Below, piece by piece: positions 8,168 to 17,064 of a stretch of 64,000 bases of DNA. The number at the start of each line of letters is the position of its first letter. Position 1 is the first letter of the stretch. Both the position numbers and the translations under genes were made by a program. The DNA is from Chitinophaga barathri (GTDB lineage Bacteria; Bacteroidota; Bacteroidia; Chitinophagales; Chitinophagaceae): contig NZ_RMBX01000008.1 in NCBI RefSeq assembly GCF_003807585.1, positions 1 through 64,000 of the forward strand. The letters run 5' to 3'. The notes beneath the pieces are model-generated. The model saw nothing but the letters and a program-made list of their open reading frames with translations, ran no database searches and had not been told where the DNA came from.

Positions 8168-9828
8168 TATTTACCTACAATTGGCACCCTGCGCCCTACG
8201 CCAAAGGCTTTGGACGATACGCGGATGATGGGGCAGAACTGGTTCCGCTTGTATTCATTGGTATTCACCATCTTCAGCGTGCGGGCTACCAGCGCTGCGT
8301 CATAACCGCGGGCGATGATCTCGCGCGGCCCCTGGGTACGCTCGATGTACTGGTACAGTATCCTGTCCAGCACGGCGTAATCGGGCAGGCTGTCGCTGTC
8401 CTTCTGATTGGGCCGCAGCTCCGCCGAAGGGGCTTTTTCGATGATATTGCCGGGGATGATCTCCCTGTTGCGGTTGATGTACCGGGCCAGGGCGTATACC
8501 TGCATCTTGTACACGTCTCCCAGTACGGAAAGGCCGCCGGCCATATCGCCGTACAGCGTGCCGTAGCCGGTGCTCAGTTCACTTTTGTTTGAAGTGTTCA
8601 GCAGGATGTAGCCGAACTTGTTGCTCAGCGCCATCAGCAGGTTCCCGCGGATGCGGCTCTGGGTATTTTCTTCAGCCACGTTAAAAGGCAGGCCGTGGAA
8701 GAAAGGGTCCAGTGTATCAAGGAAACATTCGTAAATGTTATTGATGCGGATCACGTCATAGGGATTCTCCAGGTTGCGGGAAAGCGCGATAGCATCGTCC
8801 ACGGAGTGTTCTGTGGAGTATGGGCTTGGCATCAGGATGGCGCGTACGTTCTCTTTGCCGAGCGCATCCACGGCCAGGGCCAGGGTCACCGCGCTGTCTA
8901 TGCCGCCGGAAGAGCCGAGGATGGCCTGTTTGAAGCCCATCTTCCCGAAATAATCGCGGATGCCCAGCACAATGGCTTCATATATCCGGTCAATATTATG
9001 ATCGAATGACAGTTCTTCGAGCGTAGTGGCTTTAGGAATGGGATTGCCGCCGGTGGCGGTTGCTTTCGGCAGTTTGCCGAGATCAAAGCTGCCGGTGGCC
9101 TCCGTGAAATAAGGCATCTGCAGCGCGATGTTCCCGTCCGCGTCAAATACCATGGAGCCGCCGTCGAACACGATCTCCGTCTGTGACCCTACCGTATTGC
9201 AGTAATACATCGGCAGGCGGTATTTCAGCACATTCGCGCGGATGATCTCGCGGCGGCTTTCGTCGTGGTTATAGTCGAAAGGGGAAGCGGAAAGATTGAT
9301 CATTACATCGGGCTCCTGGGCCATCAGCTGGTCCATGGGGCAGATGCGGTACAAAGGATTGTCTCCCAGGTTCCAGATATCTTCGCAAATAGTTACCGCC
9401 AGTTTTTTGCCTTTGAAGGGGATCACCCGCCATTCGAAGCCCGGCTCAAAATAACGGTGCTCGTCAAACACATCGTAGGTAGGCAGCAGCGTTTTATGGA
9501 TCACCTGCTTCACTTCGCCTTCGTGCAGGAACCAGGCCGCGTTAAAAAGGTCTTTGCCTTCGGGATTGGGATTCCTGTGGGGAGCGCCCACCAGTACCGC
9601 AATGCGGCTGGTATGCGTTTTAATTTCGTCTATCGCGGCGTAACTGCGGGCAATGAAATCTTCAAACTCCAGGAAATCTCTCGGGGGGTAGCCGCACACG
9701 CAGAGCTCCGGGAAAACAATGAGGTCCGCCCCCTGTTGTTCCGCTTCCCGGATGGCATTGATGATCTTGGCCGTGTTTGCTTCAAAGTTCCCGATGTGGT
9801 AGTTCTGCTGGGCTAAAAAGATATTCAT
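8158..9828 (-). CDS. nadE: Glutamine-dependent NAD+ synthase
   Basis: A 556-aa two-domain enzyme for the last step of NAD+ synthesis: amidation of deamido-NAD+ with ATP and glutamine. The N-terminal carbon-nitrogen hydrolase domain shows the Glu in VFPELCVCGY, the Lys in HKTLLPTYDVF and the catalytic Cys in TICEDIW. The C-terminal synthetase domain has the ATP pyrophosphatase loop SSGGIDSA. A TACCTTTG -7 box lies at 9849-9856 on the minus strand. The next gene upstream is a PorT-like barrel in the same direction. Confidence 0.97.
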   Translation of the reverse strand: MNIFLAQQNYHIGNFEANTAKIINAIREAEQQGADLIVFPELCVCGYPPRDFLEFEDFIARSYAAIDEIKTHTSRIAVLVGAPHRNPNPEGKDLFNAAWFLHEGEVKQVIHKTLLPTYDVFDEHRYFEPGFEWRVIPFKGKKLAVTICEDIWNLGDNPLYRICPMDQLMAQEPDVMINLSASPFDYNHDESRREIIRANVLKYRLPMYYCNTVGSQTEIVFDGGSMVFDADGNIALQMPYFTEATGSFDLGKLPKATATGGNPIPKATTLEELSFDHNIDRIYEAIVLGIRDYFGKMGFKQAILGSSGGIDSAVTLALAVDALGKENVRAILMPSPYSTEHSVDDAIALSRNLENPYDVIRINNIYECFLDTLDPFFHGLPFNVAEENTQSRIRGNLLMALSNKFGYILLNTSNKSELSTGYGTLYGDMAGGLSVLGDVYKMQVYALARYINRNREIIPGNIIEKAPSAELRPNQKDSDSLPDYAVLDRILYQYIERTQGPREIIARGYDAALVARTLKMVNTNEYKRNQFCPIIRVSSKAFGVGRRVPIVGKYLS

Positions 9829-9870
9829 CCGTTCTTTTTTTTCTGCTGCAAAGGTACGCCTTCTCAGGGG

Positions 9871-10599
9871 TTAAAAATAAACCCCGAGGCGTAAAACGAA
9901 GTTGTTGGTATTGATGCGGCCGTCGTCCCATTTGCTGTTGCGCGTCACGTCTATGAAGTTGTTCTGGTAAATGACGCCCACGGTGCCGGTGAGGGTTTCG
10001 GTGAGGGGGTAATCTATGCCGCCGCCGATGATCAGGCCTGCTGCAAGGGGATTGATATTTTTGAAGATGTTCACCTTTGTCTCATAAAACTCCGGCGTGC
10101 TGATCACGTTGCCCCTGGCCCTGATGGGAACGCCCATAAAGCCGCCGAACTGGCCCCAGATGCCAATGTCATGCTCTGTGTCCGCACGCAGCTTCAGGGT
10201 AACGGGCACTTCGATGTACTGGAGGCGGATATCGTATTCGGAAGCGGCCGCGTTGTAGTCATCCAGTCCCAGGCCCGTCTGGTATTGCATTACACTGCCC
10301 ATATGGCTGATCTGTATGCCGGAGCCGATGGCGTAGTTACCGGTCTGGTCCAGGTAAAAGTCCGCCAGGATGCCGTAACTGAAATAAAAGCGGGCGCTGT
10401 TGCGCTCCACGCCGTTATCTTGTGCCTTGAGGGTAGAGACGCCGGGGTCCAGCTTGAAGCCGAGGCGCATTTTACGGCCTGATCTTTCAGATAACCTGCC
10501 GCTGAGGGTCTGGGCCTGCGCCGCCAGTGAAAAGACCAGTAAAGAACAAACGACGAGCAAAGATTTCGGGAATAGCTTGTTATGCAATATTTTTACCAT
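9871..10599 (-). CDS. PorT-like outer-membrane beta-barrel protein
   Basis: A 242-aa protein with a cleavable signal peptide (hydrophobic core VVCSLLVFSLAA ending AQAQ) and alternating hydrophobic/aromatic strands that end in LRLGVYF, a terminal aromatic residue typical of outer-membrane barrels. It resembles the PorT family; true PorT belongs to the type IX secretion system, but many paralogues of unknown role exist. It is divergent from gldB, with only 20 bp between the two start codons. Confidence 0.75.
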   Translation of the reverse strand: MVKILHNKLFPKSLLVVCSLLVFSLAAQAQTLSGRLSERSGRKMRLGFKLDPGVSTLKAQDNGVERNSARFYFSYGILADFYLDQTGNYAIGSGIQISHMGSVMQYQTGLGLDDYNAAASEYDIRLQYIEVPVTLKLRADTEHDIGIWGQFGGFMGVPIRARGNVISTPEFYETKVNIFKNINPLAAGLIIGGGIDYPLTETLTGTVGVIYQNNFIDVTRNSKWDDGRINTNNFVLRLGVYF

Positions 10600-10619
10600 T
10601 TCTAAAGTTTTAATAGGCG

Positions 10620-11651
10620 ATGCAAAATTATAAGAATAAATATTTCCTGGCTGCCTTATTCCTGACGGGCTGGATAATTTCAGGATGCGGGGGAAGGAAA
10701 AATATCCCTGATGTAAGCCACATACCTATCGATGTTAAGATCCAGCGGTTCGACGAAGAATTTTTCCATATCGATACCAATAACGTGCCTGAAAGGCTAA
10801 AATTGCTGGGCCAGGCATATCCTCACTTTGCCCCCGTTTATTTTTCACAGATACTCAGCTTCGGGCCGTCCACAGATTCCCCGCAGCTGCTGTCGCCGCA
10901 GGTACGCAGCTTCCTGACCAATAAGGATTTCAGGGCATTGCAGGATTCGGTGGAAATACATTTCAAAGATATCAAACCGGTGGAAGCCGCTCTTACGCAG
11001 GCTTTCAGGCTCACGAAATATTACCTCCCAAAATTCCAGGCCCCGCAGGTGGTGAGCTTTATATCCGCCATCGGCAACTTTGGCGCGGTAGTGATGGACT
11101 CTACCGTGGGCATCGGGCTGGATATGCACATGGGAGCGGATTTCCCGGTTTACCGCCTGATACCTGATTATCCGGATTACGTGGTAAGGAAGTTCACCCC
11201 CGAATATATACCCGTGAACGTGATGAAGGTGGTGCAGGAAGACCTTTACCCGCCGCAGGGCGAAGGCGCGCAGCTGGTGGTGAAGCTCATAGACCTCGGC
11301 AGGCAGCAGTATTTCCTCGAAAAGGTGCTCCCTGGAACGCCGGAAGAAATCAGGCTGGGGTATACCAAAGAACAACTTGTTTTTTGTGATGAAAATGAAG
11401 AAATGGTATGGCAGTATTTTGTACAGAACAAACTGCTTTATACCTCAGACTGGCAGGACATTATGCGGTATACGGGCGAAAGCCCGTCCACACAGGGCCT
11501 GCCCGCGGGCGCTCCCGGGCAGATAGGCGCTTATGTAGGTTACAGGATCGTGCAGGCCTACATGAAAAAGAACCCGGATATCACGCTGGAACAATTGCTG
11601 GCTACCAAAGACCCGATGACGATCTTCAGCAAAGCGAAGTACAGGCCGTAA
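10620..11651 (+). CDS. gldB: Gliding motility lipoprotein GldB
   Basis: A 343-aa lipoprotein of the GldB family, needed for gliding in Flavobacterium. The signal peptide ends in the lipobox IISGCGG. Family marks are the KIQRFDEEFF segment, the GIGLDMHMGADFPVY segment and the C-terminal GAYVGYRIVQAYMKK helix. In flavobacteria gldC follows gldB; here it does not, and the next 220 bp hold no gene. Its exact role is unknown, but the window also holds gldF and gldG. Confidence 0.93.
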   Translation: MQNYKNKYFLAALFLTGWIISGCGGRKNIPDVSHIPIDVKIQRFDEEFFHIDTNNVPERLKLLGQAYPHFAPVYFSQILSFGPSTDSPQLLSPQVRSFLTNKDFRALQDSVEIHFKDIKPVEAALTQAFRLTKYYLPKFQAPQVVSFISAIGNFGAVVMDSTVGIGLDMHMGADFPVYRLIPDYPDYVVRKFTPEYIPVNVMKVVQEDLYPPQGEGAQLVVKLIDLGRQQYFLEKVLPGTPEEIRLGYTKEQLVFCDENEEMVWQYFVQNKLLYTSDWQDIMRYTGESPSTQGLPAGAPGQIGAYVGYRIVQAYMKKNPDITLEQLLATKDPMTIFSKAKYRP

Positions 11652-11873
11652 CCGGCGGCTGTCTTCAGCAAAATGAATACTTTCCTGGCAAGAGGCGCCG
11701 TTGTGTATGACATTCAAATGCGGGAAACATACAGCTGCGATCACTGCCGGGTAGTGGCATCATGCTGCGGAAAATATTGTAAAGAAAGAAAAAGGGAAAT
11801 GCCTTGAGCCGGAAGATGCAGTACAGGGAAATAAACCGGTTCGGAGCCGGTATAAGCGCCATGCGCGGGTGTA

Positions 11874-12260
11874 TTAGTTCATTTTGAACGGAACCACCAT
11901 CTGGAATTCCGGGATCTTCACGTCGAACAGCTTTTTGTTCAGCTGGTTCTCCATCTGGTAAGTACCGTACATTTTACCGATCTCCGTGCGGAGATTGGAG
12001 CCGGATACATACTGATAACTTTCGTTGGGAGCAAGCAAAGGCTGCACGCCAACTACTCCTTCTCCTTCTACTTCGCGGTGAGAGCCGTTGGAATCGATGA
12101 TATACCAGTGACGGCGGAGCAATTTTATCGGAAATGTGTTGTTATTTTCAATGGTGATGCGGTAAGCAAACATGAACTCACTTCCTATCGGATTAGAGTA
12201 ATCCGGCTGATAAAACGTTTCCACGCTGATTGTGATTCCTTCTGTGACCTTCTTGACCAT
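11874..12260 (-). CDS. apaG: ApaG domain protein
   Basis: A 128-aa single-domain ApaG (DUF525) protein with the fibronectin-like fold. Typical stretches are YRITIENNN, LLRRHWYIIDSNG and the PLLAPNESYQYVSG segment. ApaG proteins have been linked to Co2+ resistance and to nucleotide-polyphosphate turnover, but the activity is not firmly known. The ATG at 12260 was chosen over an in-frame TTG nine bases upstream. Confidence 0.93.
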   Translation of the reverse strand: MVKKVTEGITISVETFYQPDYSNPIGSEFMFAYRITIENNNTFPIKLLRRHWYIIDSNGSHREVEGEGVVGVQPLLAPNESYQYVSGSNLRTEIGKMYGTYQMENQLNKKLFDVKIPEFQMVVPFKMN

Positions 12261-12344
12261 ATGAATCAACCTTTGACGTAAAAATAAGGAAAATACCCAC
12301 GTTGCAACATTTTTTTCTCCTGCCCCGGGGGTTTTAACGATTCT

Positions 12345-12671
12345 TTAGGTTATTTCCACACCATCCAGTTCCCGGGGGTCCTGTTCTGCAAGCCTGGCGG
12401 CCTTTTCGAAGGGAATGTCGTAGTAACCGAACCGCAGCCAGTCTATCACATACCGCCAGAGAAAGGGCAAGAAACCATGTTCCCGGTACTGGCGTACATG
12501 CCGTACTTCGTGCCTTACCCAGCGGACATTGGCCAGGAAAGCCTCCCGGCTTACCCCATGCAGGTATATCACCCGCCCGAATACGATCGCGATACTGCGG
12601 CTACCCATTTTCCGGGCTGCCAGCCTGGCTACCCACGAATTTTCCCTGATCCGGCAATGAAGCGTTTCCAT
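12345..12671 (-). CDS. Conserved small protein with an HExxH motif
   Basis: A 108-aa basic protein of unknown function. It contains WVRHEVRHVRQYREHG, in which HEVRH fits the zinc-peptidase HExxH pattern and the following HVRQ/YREHG resembles small peptidase-like proteins common in Bacteroidota. The C-terminal part is helical and rich in aromatic residues (WRYVIDWLRFGYYD). It may be a minimal metallopeptidase-like fold or a non-catalytic relative; no third metal ligand can be named with confidence. Confidence 0.65.
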   Translation of the reverse strand: METLHCRIRENSWVARLAARKMGSRSIAIVFGRVIYLHGVSREAFLANVRWVRHEVRHVRQYREHGFLPFLWRYVIDWLRFGYYDIPFEKAARLAEQDPRELDGVEIT

Positions 12672-12992
12672 TGCCGCAATTTAATGGAAATGATCTTGCA
12701 CGGCTGCAGTGGAAAGGGAGAAAAGTTTACAACCCGCCAGGGCGGCGGGAAAGAAAGGATGCTGGCGCCAGTGGTGCTTTCACCGTGATATTTTTCCAGG
12801 TGGAAGCGCCCTTTGCTGAGCGGATCGCAGGCAGCGCCGGCCGGAAACATGCGTACTAAATAGGGGCTGACTAAAAAGGGTACCCCCTCTCGGGGAGGTG
12901 ATGGAGAGGAAATAGCGTTTATGCGATTCTCAGCGCCTTCATTTACCTTTTGGGTCAGCCCCAGCTATTGTCTGAAGAGAAACCGGCATAGG
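12672..12992. other. 321-bp gap holding a MITE-like inverted-repeat element
   Basis: No gene is visible. At 12863-12883 the sequence GGGGCTGACTAAAAAGG is matched in inverted form at 12943-12962 (GGGGCTGACCCAAAAGG on the minus strand), giving imperfect terminal inverted repeats of about 18-20 bp around a core of roughly 60 bp. The core contains a C-rich/G-rich hairpin (about 12881-12899). Size and ends fit a miniature inverted-repeat element or an imperfect extragenic palindrome. No clear target-site duplication is seen. Confidence 0.55.
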
Positions 12993-13919
12993 TTATTTCC
13001 CCAGCGAGAACCTCCTGGAGATATTAAAACCCCACCTGAACTGGCCCTGCGTCCAGGTTGTAACGGTTTCGGGGATAAACTGGTTTTCCAGCACCGCCGT
13101 GGAGTTTGTGAAATTCATATGAAACACGTGGCCGCCCGTTTCGATCTCCACGCCCACACCCAGCGAATTGTAGAATTTGATGCCGCGGGTTTCGTAATAA
13201 TCCTTGCTTTCCTCGTCGCGGAAAGGCACGAAATAATCCACCACCAGCGCCACTCTTTTGGAAAACCGCAAACGGCCGCCCATTCCGAGCGCGAACATAT
13301 TATTCATATCCTTATACCCCACCCTGTTCCGGTGAACGTAGGTAGGCAGCACCGCGAGGGAAATGATATCGCCGAACTTGCGGGAGATAATAGCCTGCGC
13401 GGTGTAGCTCATGCGGCTGCTGAAGCTGTCGAAATAATTCACGTCGGACTTTTCGGGGCTGCTTTTCATGCCCGTCACCACGGCATTGCCGAATACGGTA
13501 ACACCTACGGGTATACGGTTGTCCATGGTCTGCTGCAGCACTTTGAACTTGCCAAGTATTTCGTACATCTGTGAAAAGTTGCCGCTGCCCTTGGTACGAC
13601 TGATACCGGCGGTGAGGCGGTCCGTAATGCCGTATTCGAATGCGATGCGGATGTCCGTAGAATTGTCCAGCCCGAAAAAGGTGCTGCTGCCCCCGCCAGA
13701 GCCGCCAATATCGCCGAAGCGGTGCGCCACGCGGAAGTCGAGGTCTCCTTTGCTGAGCGTTTCATTGGACTGGCCGTTGATAATGCGGGTGCTTTTAAAA
13801 GTGGCGATCACAGGGTCGCGGCGTACGGAATCCTTCCCGAACATTTCGCCCAGGTTGTCCTGCGCCATCACAGCGGGCGCTGCCAGCAGCAGGACAGATA
13901 ACATGCGAAGTTTCAACAT
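12993..13919 (-). CDS. DUF5777 family beta-barrel protein
   Basis: A 308-aa outer-membrane-type protein. A short signal peptide (LLLAAPAVMAQ) is followed by amphipathic strands with many aromatic residues, including FEYGITDRLTAGISRTKG, the pattern of DUF5777 barrels. It is the last gene of a leftward cluster with a haem protein and a YceI protein; I have an impression that this trio recurs in Bacteroidota. Function is unknown; the company suggests a role linked to periplasmic redox or isoprenoid chemistry. Confidence 0.8.
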   Translation of the reverse strand: MLKLRMLSVLLLAAPAVMAQDNLGEMFGKDSVRRDPVIATFKSTRIINGQSNETLSKGDLDFRVAHRFGDIGGSGGGSSTFFGLDNSTDIRIAFEYGITDRLTAGISRTKGSGNFSQMYEILGKFKVLQQTMDNRIPVGVTVFGNAVVTGMKSSPEKSDVNYFDSFSSRMSYTAQAIISRKFGDIISLAVLPTYVHRNRVGYKDMNNMFALGMGGRLRFSKRVALVVDYFVPFRDEESKDYYETRGIKFYNSLGVGVEIETGGHVFHMNFTNSTAVLENQFIPETVTTWTQGQFRWGFNISRRFSLGK

Positions 13920-13930
13920 ATCGTTGGTTG

Positions 13931-14485
13931 TTATTTTTGTTGGTTTGTTGGCAGATACGTGGCCTCCACAGTCACTTCCACCACCTCGGCGATATTTTTT
14001 ATCACCAGGCTGGGAATCTTGATCTTGTGGTCGGCCACGCGCACATTAAATACGGCTTTGGCGGACAGCTTCCCGTTCTGCACAGTGAGCGTTCCTTTTT
14101 CTTTATATGTTTTATTCACCCCGTGGATCAGCATATTGCCCTCCACGGTTACGGGATACACGCCGTCCTTTGTCAGGTCCGGGTTTTCCAGCACTTTGCC
14201 TTTGAATTCGGCGTGTGGATATTTGTCGCTTTCCAGGTAGTTTTCGTTGAAGTGTTCCTGCATCAGCTTTTTCTTAAACTGGAAAGTATTGATGGGCACT
14301 TTGAAATAAACGGCTTTGGTGGCGGTGTTGATGGCTGAAACGCCCTGCGTGGTTTTGGCTTCTATGTCTTCCATCGGCGCGCTGGAATAAAAGCGGAACA
14401 TCACATTGCGGCAGGATTGTATATCCTGTGCAAATCCGGCGAAACAGCTACAGAGAAGGCAACCTATGATGAGTAACTTTTTCAT
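13931..14485 (-). CDS. YceI family periplasmic protein
   Basis: A 184-aa YceI-like lipocalin-fold protein with a signal peptide (IIGCLLCSCFAGFAQ). YceI proteins bind polyisoprenoid quinone-like lipids. The family end VADHKIKIPSLVIKNIAEVVEV is present. The open frame continues upstream to about 15022, but the ATG at 14485 fits the signal peptide and clears the next gene. It is 11 bp upstream of the DUF5777 gene and 20 bp downstream of the cytochrome-like gene, so the three are probably one operon. Confidence 0.85.
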   Translation of the reverse strand: MKKLLIIGCLLCSCFAGFAQDIQSCRNVMFRFYSSAPMEDIEAKTTQGVSAINTATKAVYFKVPINTFQFKKKLMQEHFNENYLESDKYPHAEFKGKVLENPDLTKDGVYPVTVEGNMLIHGVNKTYKEKGTLTVQNGKLSAKAVFNVRVADHKIKIPSLVIKNIAEVVEVTVEATYLPTNQQK

Positions 14486-14505
14486 AATTGAGTTTGAGAA
14501 GTGGA

Positions 14506-14877
14506 TCAATCCGGCATGCCGTTGCTCACCCAGCAGGCGATAGAGTCGCGCGTGGCCCTGGAGAGCGGCGGGAAAGACTGGCTTTGCGGCATGTCCGCAT
14601 TCTGGCCTGTGACGCGCAGCGTCCAGGTGGCGCCGTTGGTGGTGATGTAGCTTTTTAACCTGGCCAGCGTGGAGAAATCGGCGATCAGCGGGGAGCCTGT
14701 TCCCGGGTGGCAGCTCCTGTTCGTGCAGTTTTCCTGTACGATAGTGTACACGCGGGCGCTTTTGATGTCTACGGAGGCGCAGCTTGATGGTGTCACCGGT
14801 TCGGGTGCCTGCTCTGAAGTACAGGCCGCCAGTCCGCAGCCGGTCAGTAAAATCAGGTTGATCAATAATCGTTTCAT
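14506..14877 (-). CDS. Cytochrome c-like lipoprotein with a CX4CH motif
   Basis: A 123-aa lipoprotein (lipobox LAACTS). It carries ENCTNRSCHPG, where the two cysteines are four residues apart before the histidine (CX4CH) instead of the usual CX2CH. A downstream ADMPQ methionine could be the distal haem ligand, and a conserved IACWVSNGMPD tail closes the domain. CX4CH haem sites are known in some multihaem cytochromes; whether this one carries haem is inference. It is the first gene of the cytochrome-YceI-DUF5777 cluster. Confidence 0.75.
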   Translation of the reverse strand: MKRLLINLILLTGCGLAACTSEQAPEPVTPSSCASVDIKSARVYTIVQENCTNRSCHPGTGSPLIADFSTLARLKSYITTNGATWTLRVTGQNADMPQSQSFPPLSRATRDSIACWVSNGMPD

Positions 14878-15014
14878 ACTCTTGTGAGTTGGTGTTGTAT
14901 GGGCTTGCATAGGTTTTTATACGGTGCGTAACAGGGATAGGTTGCCTTATTTTCGAAAGATAATAAAGAAAATGAGGGAATCCATTCCTTATTTTTGCAG
15001 CAAATCTTTGTGCT

Positions 15015-16286
15015 TTGAACATCGAACAGCTTTACCGGCATTACCTTCAGCACCCGTCCGTACAAACGGATACCCGCAAGCTGCGCGCGGGAGATATTTT
15101 CTTTGCCCTCCGCGGCCCGAACTTTAACGGCAATGAATATGCCGCGGCCGCCCTGGATGCAGGGGCCAGCCTGGCCGTGGTGGACGATCCCGCTTACCAC
15201 ACCCTGCCGGATAAAATGATGTTGTTCCCCGATGCGCTCAAAGCCTTGCAGGACCTGGCGCTTCACCACCGCCGGCAATTACAGATCCCGTTTATCGCCA
15301 TCACCGGCACTAACGGCAAAACCACTACGAAAGAAATGATCCGCACCGTTTTGGGTGCCGCGTTCCGCACGCACGCCACGGAAGGGAACCTGAATAATCA
15401 TATCGGCGTGCCGCTCACCATTCTCAGCATCCCCATGGATGCAGAAATGGCCGTGATAGAAATGGGCGCGAACCACCGCGGGGAAATAGCCGGTTACTGT
15501 ACAGTGGCTTTACCCACCCACGGCCTTATCACCAATATCGGGAAGGCCCACCTGGAAGGGTTTGGCAGCGAAGAAGGCGTACGCCTCGCCAAAGGAGAAC
15601 TGTACGATCACCTGCGGGAAAACGGCGGGACGGTATTTGTCTGCAAAGACTATCCTTACCTCGTGGACATGAGCAAAGGCATCGGCAATATCATCACCTA
15701 CGGCCGCGCTGAAGCGGATTTCGCGGGCGCGCCTTTTCCGGGCACGGCATTGCTGGAGCTGAAGGCAGTGGAAGCGGGGCATGTGCATACGCAGCTGGTG
15801 GGTGAATACAACTTCCCCAATGTAATGGCGGCCATCGCCATCGGGTTACATTTTAAAGTACCTGGAGAAACGATCAGGAAAGCCATTGAAGGATATGTAC
15901 CGTCAAACAACCGTTCGCAGATCATGCAGCGGGGCAGCAATACTTTTATCATGGATGCGTACAACGCCAATCCTTCCAGCATGAAAGCGGCGGTGGAGAA
16001 CTTCGCTACGCTTACGGCTCCGCAGAAAGTGCTGTTGCTCGGCGCCATGAAGGAACTGGGAGAAGACAGCCCGAAAGAACACCAGGCGCTCGCCGATCTT
16101 TTACAGCAAACCCATTGGAAAGCGGTGGTGCTGGTAGGGAAAGAATTCGCCAAGGTGAACCATCCTTACATCTACCTGGAAACGGCGGAAGAAGCCAAAA
16201 AATGGCTAAGGCAACAGCGGTACGAAGACACCTATATATTGGTGAAAGGCAGTCGCAGCGTAGGGATGGAAAAGGTGACCGGATAA
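15015..16286 (+). CDS. murF: UDP-N-acetylmuramoyl-tripeptide--D-alanyl-D-alanine ligase
   Basis: A 423-aa Mur ligase that adds D-Ala-D-Ala to the UDP-MurNAc-tripeptide. The ATP loop ITGTNGKTTTKE lies near residues 96-107, followed by EGNLNNHIGVPLT and EMGANHRGEI, all MurF-type. Start is a TTG, chosen because it sits 17 bp after a TATTTTTG -7 box (14990-14997) and the product then begins MNIEQLYRHYL as expected. A second MurF domain occurs in the fusion gene at 22210. Confidence 0.95.
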   Translation: MNIEQLYRHYLQHPSVQTDTRKLRAGDIFFALRGPNFNGNEYAAAALDAGASLAVVDDPAYHTLPDKMMLFPDALKALQDLALHHRRQLQIPFIAITGTNGKTTTKEMIRTVLGAAFRTHATEGNLNNHIGVPLTILSIPMDAEMAVIEMGANHRGEIAGYCTVALPTHGLITNIGKAHLEGFGSEEGVRLAKGELYDHLRENGGTVFVCKDYPYLVDMSKGIGNIITYGRAEADFAGAPFPGTALLELKAVEAGHVHTQLVGEYNFPNVMAAIAIGLHFKVPGETIRKAIEGYVPSNNRSQIMQRGSNTFIMDAYNANPSSMKAAVENFATLTAPQKVLLLGAMKELGEDSPKEHQALADLLQQTHWKAVVLVGKEFAKVNHPYIYLETAEEAKKWLRQQRYEDTYILVKGSRSVGMEKVTG

Positions 16287-16562
16287 TATAACGGGCATAT
16301 TATTGTAGCACAATCGGCCAGAAAATGCGCCCATAAAGACTTTCCTGCCAGGATTGGCTAAAAAAAATAAACCTGCGAGTTAAAAAACTCACAGGTTTTC
16401 ATAACCTATGCCAACTTTAGAGTTATGTATAAAAGCCCACGGGGCTTGTAATTGCTTCTCAAATAAGTAAGTGTTCCTTACTTACTATATTATCAACGCA
16501 CGATTAAATAAAAGGTTTAAATAGTCGTGACATTTTTTTTGACAAAACTTCAAGTGACTGAT
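16287..16562. other. Intergenic region with terminator and further hairpins
   Basis: This gap of 276 bp lies between convergent murF and the epimerase gene. At 16369-16398 AAACCTGCGAGTT pairs with AACTCACAGGTTT (one mismatch), a likely terminator. Further right are CATAAC...GTTATG (about 16400-16427), GCCC-ACG-GGGC (about 16437-16446), an AGTAAG...CTTACT hairpin (about 16466-16484) and an 8-T run near 16531-16538. A structured small RNA is possible but no known family is recognised. Confidence 0.45.
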
Positions 16563-16964
16563 TTACAGCTTCTCCTGCGTCAATTCTACCAGGATGCCGC
16601 TCGTGCCTTTGGGGTGTAGAAAACAAACGAGCTTGTTATCCGCGCCCGGTTTCGGCTCGGAATTTAACAATTCAAAACCTTCGGCCTGCAACCTGGCCAT
16701 TTCCGCTTTGATATCCGTTACCTCAAAAGCGATATGGTGTACCCCTTCCCCTCTTTTCGCCAGGAATTTAGCAATCGGGCTGCTTTCCTCCGCCGCTTCC
16801 AGCAGTTCGATCTTGGTATCCCCCTGCCTGAAAAAGGCCGTGGAAACGCCTTCGGAGGCTATCTCCTCCGTTTTGTAACAGGCCGTGTTCAGCAACTTTT
16901 CAAATAAAGGCACTGACGCCGACAATGACTTTACGGCAATACCGATGTGTTCCACTTTTAACAT
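16563..16964 (-). CDS. mce: Methylmalonyl-CoA epimerase
   Basis: A 133-aa VOC-fold enzyme interconverting (R)- and (S)-methylmalonyl-CoA. Marks are VEHIGIAV at the N terminus (metal-binding His), GEGVHHIAFEV in the middle and GILVELTQ at the end (metal-binding Glu). Length is usual. Together with a B12-binding mutase subunit at 33183 it indicates a propionate/methylmalonyl pathway, though the mutase large subunit is not in this window. Confidence 0.93.
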   Translation of the reverse strand: MLKVEHIGIAVKSLSASVPLFEKLLNTACYKTEEIASEGVSTAFFRQGDTKIELLEAAEESSPIAKFLAKRGEGVHHIAFEVTDIKAEMARLQAEGFELLNSEPKPGADNKLVCFLHPKGTSGILVELTQEKL

Positions 16965-17064
16965 ATCCTTACAACTTTTGAAATATAGACGGAAGCTATT
17001 GCCCCATCGGGCCTTACTATGGCCGGACCGGGTAAAAATAGAACTTATATCGTAATTTTGTGGG

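Noticed and set aside
11652..11873. gldC downstream of gldB
   Set aside because: No frame in this gap encodes a GldC-like protein; the next gene is apaG on the other strand.
14486..15022. N-terminal extension of the YceI gene up to 15022
   Set aside because: The open frame continues through another gene on the same strand in a different frame. The signal peptide at the ATG at 14485 marks the true start.
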